Assembly: GCF_000743945.1 (NCBI RefSeq)
Contig: NZ_CP009238.1
Coordinates: 1,488,001-1,552,000, forward strand
Length of the DNA stretch: 64,000 nt
Direction: 5' to 3'
DNA from: Basilea psittacipulmonis DSM 24701
GTDB lineage: Bacteria > Pseudomonadota > Gammaproteobacteria > Burkholderiales > Burkholderiaceae_B
Under the pieces are notes generated by a model. That model ran no database searches and had not been told where the DNA came from. It saw nothing but the letters and a program-made list of their open reading frames with translations. Below, piece by piece: positions 1 to 8,892 of this stretch. The translations under genes and the position numbers were made by a program. Position 1 is the stretch's first letter. Each line of letters starts with the position of its first letter.

Positions 1-1937
1 ATATTTTGGTATTGTTTTGAGCTGACCTGACCGCCCAGTTCAAGATCTAATGTATTGGTCAACGCAACCTCAGCATTCACCAACATATCAGAACGTCCAT
101 AATTATCAGGGTCTTCTCCTGGCAACCACACACGTTTTTCATTCAAATAATAACGCTGTGCTAATTGTAGTGCCAATCGCTGTTTGCCCGAATCTTCATC
201 GTACCAGCGAGAACTCAAGCCCACGGTGACGATATTACCTGTGTTAATGCGATCCCATCCTGTATAGCGATTAGGCTTAAACACAGATCCCATACTAAAC
301 TCAGATAAACTGGTATCGTACACGGGAATATCCGATTGATCGCGATAAGGAATACTCACCAAATAAACCCTTGGTTCTAATGTTTGGATACTAGGCTGAC
401 CAAATAAACTGGTTTTTCTTCTAAAAATCATCCCACTGTCCAAACTAAAGATGGGTAATACACGATTAACGGTGGCACGATTTCGACCTGATTGGCTAGA
501 AATCGGGTAATTCACATTCGGGTAAACTTGTCGCCATGTATTAAGGTACTGCTGATACCAATTCGTTTCATAACGTGTCGCATGTAACCCCACTTCTGGA
601 ATGATGTACCAGCCTGCCTTTCTAATCGGATAAGACACGCGAGTATAACTCATGTAGCGAGTGCCGTCTGGAGCACGGTGTCCGCCTGTGTATTGGGTCC
701 ATGGTAGCTTATCGCCAAAATATTTTGGAAACTCAAACCGCGTGATGCTATTTTCTGTGGATACATCAAATCCATACCAGTCATAACGTTTACCTTTTAG
801 GGTAAATTCAGGCAAGCGTTCATATTGTCCATAAACCGTATCAGATGTCTGATCTTGCAACACTTGGTATTTTTGGAGGGTAAGCTTTGCTGTCCAATAA
901 TTTCCATCATCGGCATTCAAAGAGATGGAACGATTTAAGTAGATCGTATCGCCTAAATCAATGACACCTCGTCTGAAATCACGGTAGTAATCATCATCCG
1001 ACACGGCGTTCCAATCCACATCCATGCTAATTTTGAAGTCATCGATCTGGCCTAATCGTTGGTGATGACGATAATTCCAAGACCAGCGAGATTGGTGCAA
1101 CTGCGTATCGCGAGGCATATAACTCCATCCAATCTGACCATTTCCCGTCGTCGTCAAATAACGTGCTTCGGTTTCCAATAAGGCACCGTGTTTCGTTAAG
1201 ATTCTCGGCGTTAAAGTTAGATCATAGTTCGGTGCCAAATTAATAAAATAAGGCACGCTCAAATCCAAACCACTACGTGACGTAATGCTGATCATGGGGG
1301 CTAGAAAACCCGTTGTTTTTTCTTTTCTTAATACATAAGACAAATAAGGGAACCAAAACACGGGGGTTCCTTTGATGTAAAGTGTGGCATCTCGAGCTTG
1401 AACACTATTTTTGGCATCATTTACTTTCAACACTTTAGAACGTACCTGCCACACCTGATCTTCGCATGGGCAGGCTGAATACACGGCATCATCAAAGACG
1501 ATGATGTTATTGTCTTTTAGAACAGCGGATTTTGCATAACCTACGCCATTATTTAGCAAGTGATATTTGATATTCGTAATCTGACCTGATTCTTCATCAA
1601 AATGATAGTCAGCCGTATCGCCTGTGATCAATGTTCCGTCTTTTAAGACACGGATATTCCCAACCAAGGTGGCCGTATTTTTATTCTGGTCATATACGAT
1701 TTTATCGCCTTTTAGAATAATATCGGCACGTCTGACCTGAGCGTTTTGGCCCAATGTCAACGTATTATCGGCATAGAACACATCTCGGCTTTTTGTATAG
1801 CTCGCCAACTGATTATCTTTAGGAGACTGTTCTGATAATAAATTGATACTCTCAAGTGGCTCACTGGCCATCGCATATAAGCTACAAAATGGTAATCCAA
1901 TAGCCAAAGAAATAAGACGAATATATATTTTATCCAT
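1..1937 (-). CDS. lptD: LPS-assembly protein LptD, 3' end cut by the window edge
   Basis: About 645 residues are readable from the ATG at 1937 to the edge; the C-terminal end of the barrel is missing. LptD is the outer-membrane beta-barrel that, with LptE, inserts lipopolysaccharide into the outer leaflet. A short signal peptide (LISLAIGLPFCSLYAMA) is followed by the OstA/LptA-like beta-jellyroll repeats (for example DIILKGDKIVYDQNKN) and the family signature GTPVFWFPYLSYVLRKEKTT that leads into the barrel. A CPC pair follows the jellyroll region. It is divergent from amgK-murU, an arrangement also known from Pseudomonas and other Proteobacteria, so both sides share the 105-bp gap at 1938-2042. 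No strong ribosome binding site is visible before the start. Identity is near certain; only the 3' end is unseen. Confidence 0.95.
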   Translation of the reverse strand, partial: MDKIYIRLISLAIGLPFCSLYAMASEPLESINLLSEQSPKDNQLASYTKSRDVFYADNTLTLGQNAQVRRADIILKGDKIVYDQNKNTATLVGNIRVLKDGTLITGDTADYHFDEESGQITNIKYHLLNNGVGYAKSAVLKDNNIIVFDDAVYSACPCEDQVWQVRSKVLKVNDAKNSVQARDATLYIKGTPVFWFPYLSYVLRKEKTTGFLAPMISITSRSGLDLSVPYFINLAPNYDLTLTPRILTKHGALLETEARYLTTTGNGQIGWSYMPRDTQLHQSRWSWNYRHHQRLGQIDDFKISMDVDWNAVSDDDYYRDFRRGVIDLGDTIYLNRSISLNADDGNYWTAKLTLQKYQVLQDQTSDTVYGQYERLPEFTLKGKRYDWYGFDVSTENSITRFEFPKYFGDKLPWTQYTGGHRAPDGTRYMSYTRVSYPIRKAGWYIIPEVGLHATRYETNWYQQYLNTWRQVYPNVNYPISSQSGRNRATVNRVLPIFSLDSGMIFRRKTSLFGQPSIQTLEPRVYLVSIPYRDQSDIPVYDTSLSEFSMGSVFKPNRYTGWDRINTGNIVTVGLSSRWYDEDSGKQRLALQLAQRYYLNEKRVWLPGEDPDNYGRSDMLVNAEVALTNTLDLELGGQVSSKQYQN

Positions 1938-2042
1938 GTAAATATCGTAAAATCAAAGAATACAGCCTTAAAAAAATTTAAAATTAAGGCGATAAAGTTT
2001 TATTTTACCTCATAACCGTAAATTCGCATAAAGTCTGTTGCT

Positions 2043-3074
2043 ATGAGTCAAGAACAAAGATTTTTAGATTTAACCCATTGGATCCAAAAACTAGGCTATT
2101 GTGCCGATAGTATATCACCCGCTTCGTCTGACGCTAGTTTTAGACGCTATTATCGGATTGAAGATGAAAAAAATCATCGCTCCCTAATTGTGATGGATGC
2201 ACCCAGTCAACACGAAAAAATCGAGCCTTTTATCGATATCACACATCGTCTAGAAAAAACTGGCGTGAATGTCCCTAAAATCATCGCTCAAGACCTTGAA
2301 CAAGGTTTTTTATTGTTAACCGATTTAGGGATCCCTACTTACTACGATGTCGTGACTAATGGAGCAGATGATCGTCTTATCCAAACGATTTATCGACAGG
2401 CTGTTGAAGCGATGGCAGAGATGCAAAAAGCCGACACAAAAGGACTCCCCGTTTATGATAAAACGCATCTTATGCAAGAACTCGATTTGTTTAACGAGTG
2501 GTATTTAGATAAATATTGTCAAATCACACTGAGTCCTAAAGAGAAAGAAGCTTTGTTCTATGCTTTTGACTATTTGACGAATTATAACGATAAAGAACCC
2601 AAGGTATTTATACATAGAGACTTCCATTCTCCTAATCTTATTTTCTGTGAAGACGAGGACCGCTATGGCCCTAACCCTGGCATTATCGACTATCAAGACG
2701 GTGCATTAGGGCCTGTTAGCTATGATCTTGCCTCTACTGTGATGGATGCGAGAACCACTTGGGATGAGGAATGCCAAATCGATTGGGCGATTCGTTATTG
2801 GAAAAAAGCCGAGTATATTGGTTTGCCAGTTCCTGATAATTTTGCTGACTTTCACCAAAATTACGAATACATGTCTTTACAACGAAACCTAAGAATTTTA
2901 GGCGTTTTTGCACGACTTTCTTTAAGAGATCAAAAACACCAATATCTTAACCATATGCCTCGTGTGATCAAATATGTTCGTCAAGTCGGCTCACGTTATC
3001 ATCCATTTAAGCCAATTGTTAACATTCTTGATCGTATTGAGAACATCAAACAAGAAGTGAAATACACGTTTTAA
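2043..3074 (+). CDS. amgK: N-acetylmuramate/N-acetylglucosamine kinase AmgK
   Basis: A 343-residue aminoglycoside-phosphotransferase-fold kinase. In the family, AmgK phosphorylates the anomeric carbon of MurNAc (and GlcNAc) in the cytoplasm during peptidoglycan recycling that bypasses MurA and gives intrinsic fosfomycin tolerance. The catalytic loop HRDFHSPNL lies at residues 191-199 and the metal-binding IIDYQD (DFG-like) at about 214-219. The length is typical of the family. It is followed after six bases by murU, the next enzyme of the pathway, and is divergent from lptD; this three-gene context is the strongest support for AmgK over a generic phosphotransferase. Confidence 0.9.
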   Translation: MSQEQRFLDLTHWIQKLGYCADSISPASSDASFRRYYRIEDEKNHRSLIVMDAPSQHEKIEPFIDITHRLEKTGVNVPKIIAQDLEQGFLLLTDLGIPTYYDVVTNGADDRLIQTIYRQAVEAMAEMQKADTKGLPVYDKTHLMQELDLFNEWYLDKYCQITLSPKEKEALFYAFDYLTNYNDKEPKVFIHRDFHSPNLIFCEDEDRYGPNPGIIDYQDGALGPVSYDLASTVMDARTTWDEECQIDWAIRYWKKAEYIGLPVPDNFADFHQNYEYMSLQRNLRILGVFARLSLRDQKHQYLNHMPRVIKYVRQVGSRYHPFKPIVNILDRIENIKQEVKYTF

Positions 3075-3080
3075 ACGCCT

Positions 3081-3821
3081 ATGAAAGCGATGATTCTTGC
3101 TGCCGGTAGAGGCGAACGAATGAAACCTCTTACGGACAGCTGTCCTAAACCATTACTGAACGTCCATGATAAACCGCTTATTGTTTGGCATATCGAACGA
3201 TTAAAGGCTCATGGCATTCAAGATATTGTGATTAACACAGCTTGGTTAGGGGAGCAAATTACCCATGCCTTGGGAAAGGGAGAACAATGGGGAGTGACGA
3301 TTGAATACAGTCATGAACACTATCCAGGTTTAGAAACAGCAGGCGGCATTGCCCAAGCACTTCCTTTATTAGGTCAAGAACCTTTTTTAGTGATAAATGG
3401 CGATATATGGACGGATTGGCCTATTCAAGAGGCATTTAAAATGCGTGATGATTTAAAACGTCATGAATGCTTAGCCTCGCTCATCTTCGTTAACAATCCT
3501 GCCCATCACCCTTCAGGCGATTATGGGATACAAGACCATCGACTCTGTTCTAAGACACCTGAAAATGCATATACATTCAGTGGTATCGGTGTTTATCAAC
3601 CCGAGTTCTTCAAAAAAATTGCCCATTACCAACCCATGATTCCTTATAAATTAAAACCATTATTTGACCAAGCACTCGCTAATCATCAAGTGATGGCTCA
3701 TTTGTACCAAGGATTATGGTTTGATATTGGGACTCCTGAACGTTTGGCAACACTTGATCATCTACTTCGTTCATCCCATCTATCTATCGACCCGTCTCAT
3801 CATTGCATCGATCCATCATGA
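3081..3821 (+). CDS. murU: N-acetylmuramate alpha-1-phosphate uridylyltransferase MurU
   Basis: A 246-residue nucleotidyltransferase that in the family turns MurNAc-1-phosphate and UTP into UDP-MurNAc. The N-terminus MKAMILAAGRGERMKPLT is the nucleotide-binding G-x-G-x-R loop, KPLL supplies the conserved Lys, and INGDIWTDW at about residue 105 holds the metal-binding Asp. It sits directly downstream of amgK. Its stop codon TGA at 3819-3821 overlaps the ATG of the next membrane gene (ATGA), so translation is probably coupled into the bd-like pair. The C-terminal tail (SIDPSHHCIDPS) is low-complexity. Confidence 0.9.
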   Translation: MKAMILAAGRGERMKPLTDSCPKPLLNVHDKPLIVWHIERLKAHGIQDIVINTAWLGEQITHALGKGEQWGVTIEYSHEHYPGLETAGGIAQALPLLGQEPFLVINGDIWTDWPIQEAFKMRDDLKRHECLASLIFVNNPAHHPSGDYGIQDHRLCSKTPENAYTFSGIGVYQPEFFKKIAHYQPMIPYKLKPLFDQALANHQVMAHLYQGLWFDIGTPERLATLDHLLRSSHLSIDPSHHCIDPS

Positions 3822-4909
3822 ACACACTTCAATTTCTTGCTCATTTAGGCGTTATCTTTAGCATCGGTTTTATGGCGAGTTTTCTCAGTATTAGCTTGTT
3901 ATTACTCGTTTTCCTATGCACGTTAAAATTTACCCGTTTCATCCAAGAAAAGCCTTATATTGCAAGTTATCAGATATGGAATCGCTGTTTAAGCATTTCT
4001 TTACTCATGACCACTGCTATGGCGGTTCCAGTAGTGCTTCAAATCAGTTCGGTTTGGCCAAATATTTGGAGTTATATGCCTTCACAAGTAAGCGTATTAC
4101 TTTGTTTATCAACCTGCATTATTATCTTTTGTCAGCTAGGATTGATGCGTTCTTCCTTATACGAAAAATACAATCTCCAACATCAACTTTTAAAATATCA
4201 ATCCTTAGGGGCCACTATCTTATTTTTTATTCTCGTTTACTTTACACTACTTTCCACCTACTGGATTATTCACCCTCAAGAAGCTGATTTTTCCCAGTCG
4301 TTCAATATCCATATATTTTTCAGTTGCATTTTATTAGCGATATTAGGGGCGTTACCATTGGGACTGTTGATGTTAACGACCGTTACTTGGCGTTCATCCT
4401 TTTTTCCATTACACGAGGGTAATCGCTTGGTTCAAAAAAACGCATTAATTTTTGCTTGGATTGGTTGGTGTACCTTTGCTTTATTATCGTTACTTTTGCA
4501 TTACAACGTCCCAAATTACTGGCAATGGGGCTATCAAAACCACCCTTTTTTCACCCTGCTTTTTATATTAGGGCTTTTATATACGATTGCCATTATTATT
4601 TGGCTCACGTTACATTGGCCAAAGTACAAAGACAATCAATCTCCTGTCTTAAACCAACTACTTCCCTACACGTCATTAGTGGGACTTATTATTTCGCTAA
4701 CGTTTTATGCGGTAGCGATTGACTATGCCTTATCCAACCAACTTAATGTATTACTATTGTACGAGGGCGATAATGTCTTCATTTTAAGTTTGGGACTGGT
4801 TATTTGGTTTAGTATTTATGCACTGCTTACCTTTGCCTTTGGACGCATGATGTATAGCAGTGCTAAAAATGGCATTGAACTATTACATTCATCTCATCAT
4901 CATGAATAA
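3818..4909 (+). CDS. divergent CydA-like nine-helix membrane protein
   Basis: I read the start at ATG 3818, which overlaps the murU stop, giving 363 residues rather than the longer frame from 3803. Nine hydrophobic spans are visible at about residues 8-35, 56-78, 88-110, 128-150, 162-187, 206-227, 242-265, 281-303 and 318-342, the helix count of cytochrome bd subunit I. FNIHIFFSCILLAILGALPL around His165 resembles the CydA segment carrying the heme b558 His (FVHTVASGYVTGAMFILG). The N-terminal high-spin heme His, the quinone-binding Q-loop and the GRQPW region near the Met ligand are not seen, and the protein is about 150 residues shorter than CydA. The overlapping CydB-like gene supports a bd-derived complex. 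Function and heme content are unknown; homology is inferred by eye. Confidence 0.5.
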   Translation: MNTLQFLAHLGVIFSIGFMASFLSISLLLLVFLCTLKFTRFIQEKPYIASYQIWNRCLSISLLMTTAMAVPVVLQISSVWPNIWSYMPSQVSVLLCLSTCIIIFCQLGLMRSSLYEKYNLQHQLLKYQSLGATILFFILVYFTLLSTYWIIHPQEADFSQSFNIHIFFSCILLAILGALPLGLLMLTTVTWRSSFFPLHEGNRLVQKNALIFAWIGWCTFALLSLLLHYNVPNYWQWGYQNHPFFTLLFILGLLYTIAIIIWLTLHWPKYKDNQSPVLNQLLPYTSLVGLIISLTFYAVAIDYALSNQLNVLLLYEGDNVFILSLGLVIWFSIYALLTFAFGRMMYSSAKNGIELLHSSHHHE

Positions 4910-5960
4910 TATTCTGCAACACTTATCCGCTTCACTCGATTTGTCCATTAGCGACCCTGCGTTCTGGCTTCCTTTGGCATGCTATGGCATTTTATTTTTA
5001 ACGATTTTGACGAGCATGATTTTAGAGGGGTTCGACATTGCACTTGGTTTTTTAGCCCCATTTATTGGACAAAAACGCGTCATGAAAATGCTCAGTCGTT
5101 GGAGAGAGATCAATCAGTTTTGGTTATTGTTCACCATTATCTTTTTTATCTGTGCCTTTCCAAAAGCTTGGTCTTACCTAGCAAGCATGATTTTCTATCC
5201 ACTTATTTTAGTGGCGATTGGATCCATTACCCGCACGTTAGGATATGAATTTTGGCTAAGAAGTGTGGACTCTAAAAAGCTTTATAGCACCTTATTTAGC
5301 ATCGGTTCGATATGTACGATTTTTGCCTACGGTTGGTTATTAGGGCTTTTTGTAGTGAATTTCCAAGATGACTTTAACGACCAACTCATCGCATTTTTAA
5401 TTGCTTTATTAAGTTTCGCTATATACGGTTTGCTAGGAATTTGTTGGATACTTTTGAAATCAAACCGACATATTCTGCAACTACAAGCCATTATTTGGGC
5501 AAAACGATTATCTCGAATTTCCGCGATATTTGTCATCCTAACTTTAACAACATTAGTGTTTGCGAATACGGGGATTTTAAACAAATGGATCGCTTATGCT
5601 CGTTTAAAAAATTTCGTTATTTACTGGTTTATCATTCTTTTTATCTTCGTCTTGTTTGAGGTGAGTATCCGAAAATGTGAAGAGAAAATCCGTCAGCACA
5701 TCACGCAGCACATTCTTTATAAAACCCCATTTTTTATCTTACAGCTACTGACTGTCGTGACCCTACCAGGTATCGCTTACTGTTATTTTCCATTCTTTGT
5801 CTATGGTGAATTAAGCATTTGGGAAAGTATCAATTCCATTCAATCACTAAAAACACTCTTTACCTTAGCAATTTGCACCTTTCCCGTTATTGCGATTTTT
5901 ATTATTTATATGTATTACGATATGTTTATTCAATCAGATCAAAAGACTGAAAAATCGTAA
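4902..5960 (+). CDS. divergent CydB-like membrane protein (cytochrome bd subunit II family)
   Basis: Start taken at ATG 4902, overlapping the end of the previous gene by eight bases; 352 residues. The N-terminal part follows the CydB pattern: MILEGFDIALGFLAPFIG matches the T/E-GFD-x-GVG-L signature, then NQFWLLFTIIFFICAFPKAW matches the N-x-VWL...FAAFP segment, and LSIWESINS near the C-terminus matches the LTMWDATSS element. About eight or nine membrane helices are present. CydB normally binds no catalytic heme and pairs with CydA in a quinol oxidase of the inner membrane. Because the partner here lacks most CydA heme ligands, oxidase activity should not be assumed. Position after amgK-murU may be operonic accident or a link with the cell envelope. 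Confidence 0.65.
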   Translation: MNNILQHLSASLDLSISDPAFWLPLACYGILFLTILTSMILEGFDIALGFLAPFIGQKRVMKMLSRWREINQFWLLFTIIFFICAFPKAWSYLASMIFYPLILVAIGSITRTLGYEFWLRSVDSKKLYSTLFSIGSICTIFAYGWLLGLFVVNFQDDFNDQLIAFLIALLSFAIYGLLGICWILLKSNRHILQLQAIIWAKRLSRISAIFVILTLTTLVFANTGILNKWIAYARLKNFVIYWFIILFIFVLFEVSIRKCEEKIRQHITQHILYKTPFFILQLLTVVTLPGIAYCYFPFFVYGELSIWESINSIQSLKTLFTLAICTFPVIAIFIIYMYYDMFIQSDQKTEKS

Positions 5961-5965
5961 ATTTC

Positions 5966-7420
5966 CTATACAAAACAATCAGTTAATCGGTCAAAGAATT
6001 TTTTATGGGGGGGGGGGATTTGTAATTTAAATGTTTCGGCAAAAGGCAGTGTTATACTCACCATCAAAGCACCAGAATCCGTACTGCCTAACTCTAAGCT
6101 ACCTTGATGTGATTCAATAATTAATTTTGCTAACGTTAAGCCCAAACCTGAACTTCCTGTTAATGTCCGTGCAGAATCTAATCTAGAGAATGCACGCAAA
6201 GCCTCTTCCCTTCTTTCTTCTGGAATACCTTGACCATGATCTGAAAACACGATAGACCAAGAAGATTGCTCTGGCAAGGATGTCAATTTAATTTCCACAG
6301 GAGGTAGGGCATACTTAATCGAATTAGAGATCAAATTATCAATCACACGACTTATCGCCAGAATATCGACATAAGCCAGTGCCTCATCGATATCACTGTC
6401 AAACTTAACTTCAATACCCACATTATTCCAGTGATCCTGACGTTCTAAGATCAACTCAACCAAATTTTGTTTTTCAAAATGATAATTTGAAATATCCGAT
6501 CCCTGAACATAATTAATAAACTGTTCAATGATCGCTTTCATCTCTGAAATATCATTCTTCATACCATTTCGAATAAACTCATCTTCGCACATTTCCACTC
6601 TTAGCAACATTCTTGCCAAGGGACTTTTTAAATCATGCGGTAAGCCTGATAACATGGTTCTTTTGACATTTTCAGATTCATTTAACGCTTTGACCATGCG
6701 ATTAAAACTCATCCCCAAGTCATAAATTTCAGCAGGTCCATTCGGATCAACTTTTGCTAATTTACCCTCAGCAAAGGCTTCCGAAGCGATTTTTAACTGA
6801 AGAAGTGGACGTGAAATTCGTACCGCATACCATAATGAGAAGATTAAAAAGAATAAGGTACTAATGGCCCATACCAGCACAATCGATTGTAAATTAGGAG
6901 GTCTGATATTACCAACGGGAATAGAAATCCAACTTTTTACTGGCTGATTTTCATCGACGATAAGTGGCACAAAAATACGAGGAACACGTTTATTCAACAA
7001 GCCAATTGTGTGAGCAGGCAAATGTAGTGCATCTTCGATAATAAAAGCGATCTTAATAAAATTATCTGGATCTTCTTTGTTTAAACCATAATCCAGTTCA
7101 TCGTCAAAATTTCTTAACTGTCCATCAACCAAATAAAAAGGCAAGGCTTCATCATCTGATGAACGCGTATAGACATACCACTGCTGCCCTGTCAACTCCC
7201 GAATCGAACTATCACGCTCTTCTTCAGGCACAGACAAAGCAACTTTACGAATAACATTAATACTCGTGACCAAATAACTGTTAACAACGTTATCAATATA
7301 GCGATTTTTAATGTATCCAGTCATGAAAATCGTCATTAACTGAACTAAAAAAATCATCCCCAACATCAAAAACACTAGCTGGACACGAAGAGAAAACGGC
7401 GGCAATGATCGGATTTTCAT
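5966..7420 (-). CDS. risS: EnvZ/RisS-like sensor histidine kinase
   Basis: A 484-residue inner-membrane kinase, partner of the OmpR-like regulator three bases upstream. Two membrane spans (about 12-34 and 178-200) flank a periplasmic domain of about 140 residues. A HAMP region follows, then the H-box GLPHDLKSPLAR (His262), N-box DNLISNSIKYA (361-371), G1 SDHGQGIP and G2 GSSGLGLTL. The layout and neighbours match Bordetella RisS/EnvZ, which sense osmotic or other envelope stress. Near the 3' end an uninterrupted run of eleven C on the coding strand (6007-6017 as G on the given strand) encodes Pro469-471 and could shift the last 13 residues out of frame. The gene converges on the CydB-like gene with only five bases between stop codons. 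Confidence 0.88.
   Translation of the reverse strand: MKIRSLPPFSLRVQLVFLMLGMIFLVQLMTIFMTGYIKNRYIDNVVNSYLVTSINVIRKVALSVPEEERDSSIRELTGQQWYVYTRSSDDEALPFYLVDGQLRNFDDELDYGLNKEDPDNFIKIAFIIEDALHLPAHTIGLLNKRVPRIFVPLIVDENQPVKSWISIPVGNIRPPNLQSIVLVWAISTLFFLIFSLWYAVRISRPLLQLKIASEAFAEGKLAKVDPNGPAEIYDLGMSFNRMVKALNESENVKRTMLSGLPHDLKSPLARMLLRVEMCEDEFIRNGMKNDISEMKAIIEQFINYVQGSDISNYHFEKQNLVELILERQDHWNNVGIEVKFDSDIDEALAYVDILAISRVIDNLISNSIKYALPPVEIKLTSLPEQSSWSIVFSDHGQGIPEERREEALRAFSRLDSARTLTGSSGLGLTLAKLIIESHQGSLELGSTDSGALMVSITLPFAETFKLQIPPPHKKFFDRLTDCFV
6007..6017 (-). repeat. 11-bp homopolymeric C tract within risS
   Basis: Eleven consecutive G on the given strand (C on the coding strand) inside the kinase gene, after the ATPase G2 box. 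In the present frame the sequence reads I-P-P-P-H and continues 13 residues to a TAG. One C fewer would read I-P-P-P-I-K-N-S-L-T-D-stop; one C more would read P-P-P-P-stop. Such tracts are known to be prone to slipped-strand mispairing. Confidence 0.85.
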
Positions 7421-7423
7421 TAA

Positions 7424-8146
7424 TTATTCAAATTCTTCAGGATCAGGCGTGAAACAGTAGCCCTCACCCCAAACAGTTCTGATCCATCGAGGTTTTTTAG
7501 GATCATCCTCAATAACTCTTCTTAAACGCAACACAGTAATATCAATGGCGCGATTGTTTCGCTCCTCCCCATCATCATGGCAATAATCTAATAATTCTTC
7601 ACGACTTAATGCACGTCCAGAATGATTGATCAACGCTTCTAAAATCGACAATTCTCCAGATGTCAAACGAATAATTTTGTCATCTCTTTTTAGAGTCCGA
7701 GTAGAATAACTATACGTAAACGGACCAAAATCTAATGTATCTAAACTTTTTAATGTTTTGTGCGTGACAATGTGTCGTCTCAATAAACTTTCGATACGAG
7801 CCACCAATTCTCTTGGATCAAAGGGTTTACCTAAATAATCATCCGCCCCCATTTCCAAACCATGAATACGGTCATTAATCGTATCTTTTGCAGTCAACAT
7901 AATCACGGGAATATTTATACCCGCTTCTCTTAATTTTATGCAAGCATCCAAGCCATCACCACTTGGTAACATGCGATCTAAGATCAACACATCTGGTGAA
8001 TATTTCTCAATCTTAGCTTCTAGGCCATTCGCATCGACCGCAATCAAAGTATCATAGCCTTGTCTATTTAAGTATTCTGATAATAATTGACGCAAGGTGT
8101 TGTCATCATCTACCAACAGCAGTTTGATATGTTTCTTTTCGCTCAT
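7424..8146 (-). CDS. risA: OmpR/RisA-family response regulator
   Basis: A receiver plus winged-helix regulator of about 240 residues, cognate to the kinase just downstream. The receiver has the acidic pair LVDDD (12-15), the phosphoacceptor Asp57 in LILDRMLP, and Lys in MGADDYLGKPFDPREL. The C-terminal DNA-binding domain ends with RWIRTVWGEGYCFTPD, typical of OmpR. I chose ATG 8146 because GAGG lies seven bases upstream; a GTG at 8152 is in frame but has poorer spacing. OmpR family members control porin genes in many Proteobacteria, so the three porins at 21.5-26.1 kb are plausible targets, although no binding sites were identified. Confidence 0.9.
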   Translation of the reverse strand: MSEKKHIKLLLVDDDNTLRQLLSEYLNRQGYDTLIAVDANGLEAKIEKYSPDVLILDRMLPSGDGLDACIKLREAGINIPVIMLTAKDTINDRIHGLEMGADDYLGKPFDPRELVARIESLLRRHIVTHKTLKSLDTLDFGPFTYSYSTRTLKRDDKIIRLTSGELSILEALINHSGRALSREELLDYCHDDGEERNNRAIDITVLRLRRVIEDDPKKPRWIRTVWGEGYCFTPDPEEFE

Positions 8147-8155
8147 TGCCACACC

Positions 8156-8881
8156 TCAATTTACTGGAAAGTTACGCCTACCCAAAGATCGACCTGTTTT
8201 CGTATCTTTAAGTCTAATAGTGATACTCTTTGCTTGGAGTTTATTTGGCAAATCAATCTCCCCCTCACTTCGTGTAATCGAACTGACTAGCACGCTTCTG
8301 GATTCTGGCTTGGCATAACCAGCTTTGCCATTTTCATAAACACCGCTAATATCAAACTCTAACGTCACATCGACACTTTCATTCGTTTTCATATTACCCA
8401 AAAAATACAAGGTATAGTTTAACTTTCCTGGTATAGACGTGACTTTCGCTGTTCGCAAACTTAATTCCGAAATCTGAGTACCCGATGCCAATGCTTCTCT
8501 TAACAACGTCACTTCATCTTGAAGCTGTGAGACGCGGTCCTGAATCGCTTTTAGGCTTTTGTTCTGTGACTCGGTTTCATTCGTCACGATACCCAAACGA
8601 TTTTTTAACTGCGCAATCTCTGATTCTTGTTGCATCGATAAGGTTTCAAAATGACGTTTCTCATCATTTGCCTTTTTGACATCATCAATAAATGCTTGCG
8701 ATTCCTCCACCGTGAATCGTTTAGGGCCATAATTCGTTTGTAGAAACCAAAAGCCTCCTGCCCCCACAACAATACCTGTCAGCAACACCACGACCCAACG
8801 AGGCATCCGTTTACGTCTCTTGGAATAACTGCTGCTGTATATTGCACCATTGAATGAGTTTTTACTTCTAAAAAACGCCAT
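8156..8881 (-). CDS. membrane-anchored coiled-coil protein, DUF6776-like
   Basis: A 241-residue protein with a short basic cytoplasmic N-terminus, one membrane helix (about 28-47, WVVVLLTGIVVGAGGFWFL), a coiled coil of about 70 residues (70-125, rich in E, Q, K with heptad leucines) and a C-terminal beta-rich domain (LNYTLYFLGNMKTNESVDV onward). This matches the general plan of DUF6776 proteins found beside envelope genes in beta- and gammaproteobacteria; the family assignment is from memory of its shape. It ends nine bases before the response regulator and starts 11 bases after the CusF-like gene, so it is probably co-transcribed. Function unknown, likely periplasmic. Confidence 0.6.
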   Translation of the reverse strand: MAFFRSKNSFNGAIYSSSYSKRRKRMPRWVVVLLTGIVVGAGGFWFLQTNYGPKRFTVEESQAFIDDVKKANDEKRHFETLSMQQESEIAQLKNRLGIVTNETESQNKSLKAIQDRVSQLQDEVTLLREALASGTQISELSLRTAKVTSIPGKLNYTLYFLGNMKTNESVDVTLEFDISGVYENGKAGYAKPESRSVLVSSITRSEGEIDLPNKLQAKSITIRLKDTKTGRSLGRRNFPVN

Positions 8882-8892
8882 ACGTGTTCCGC

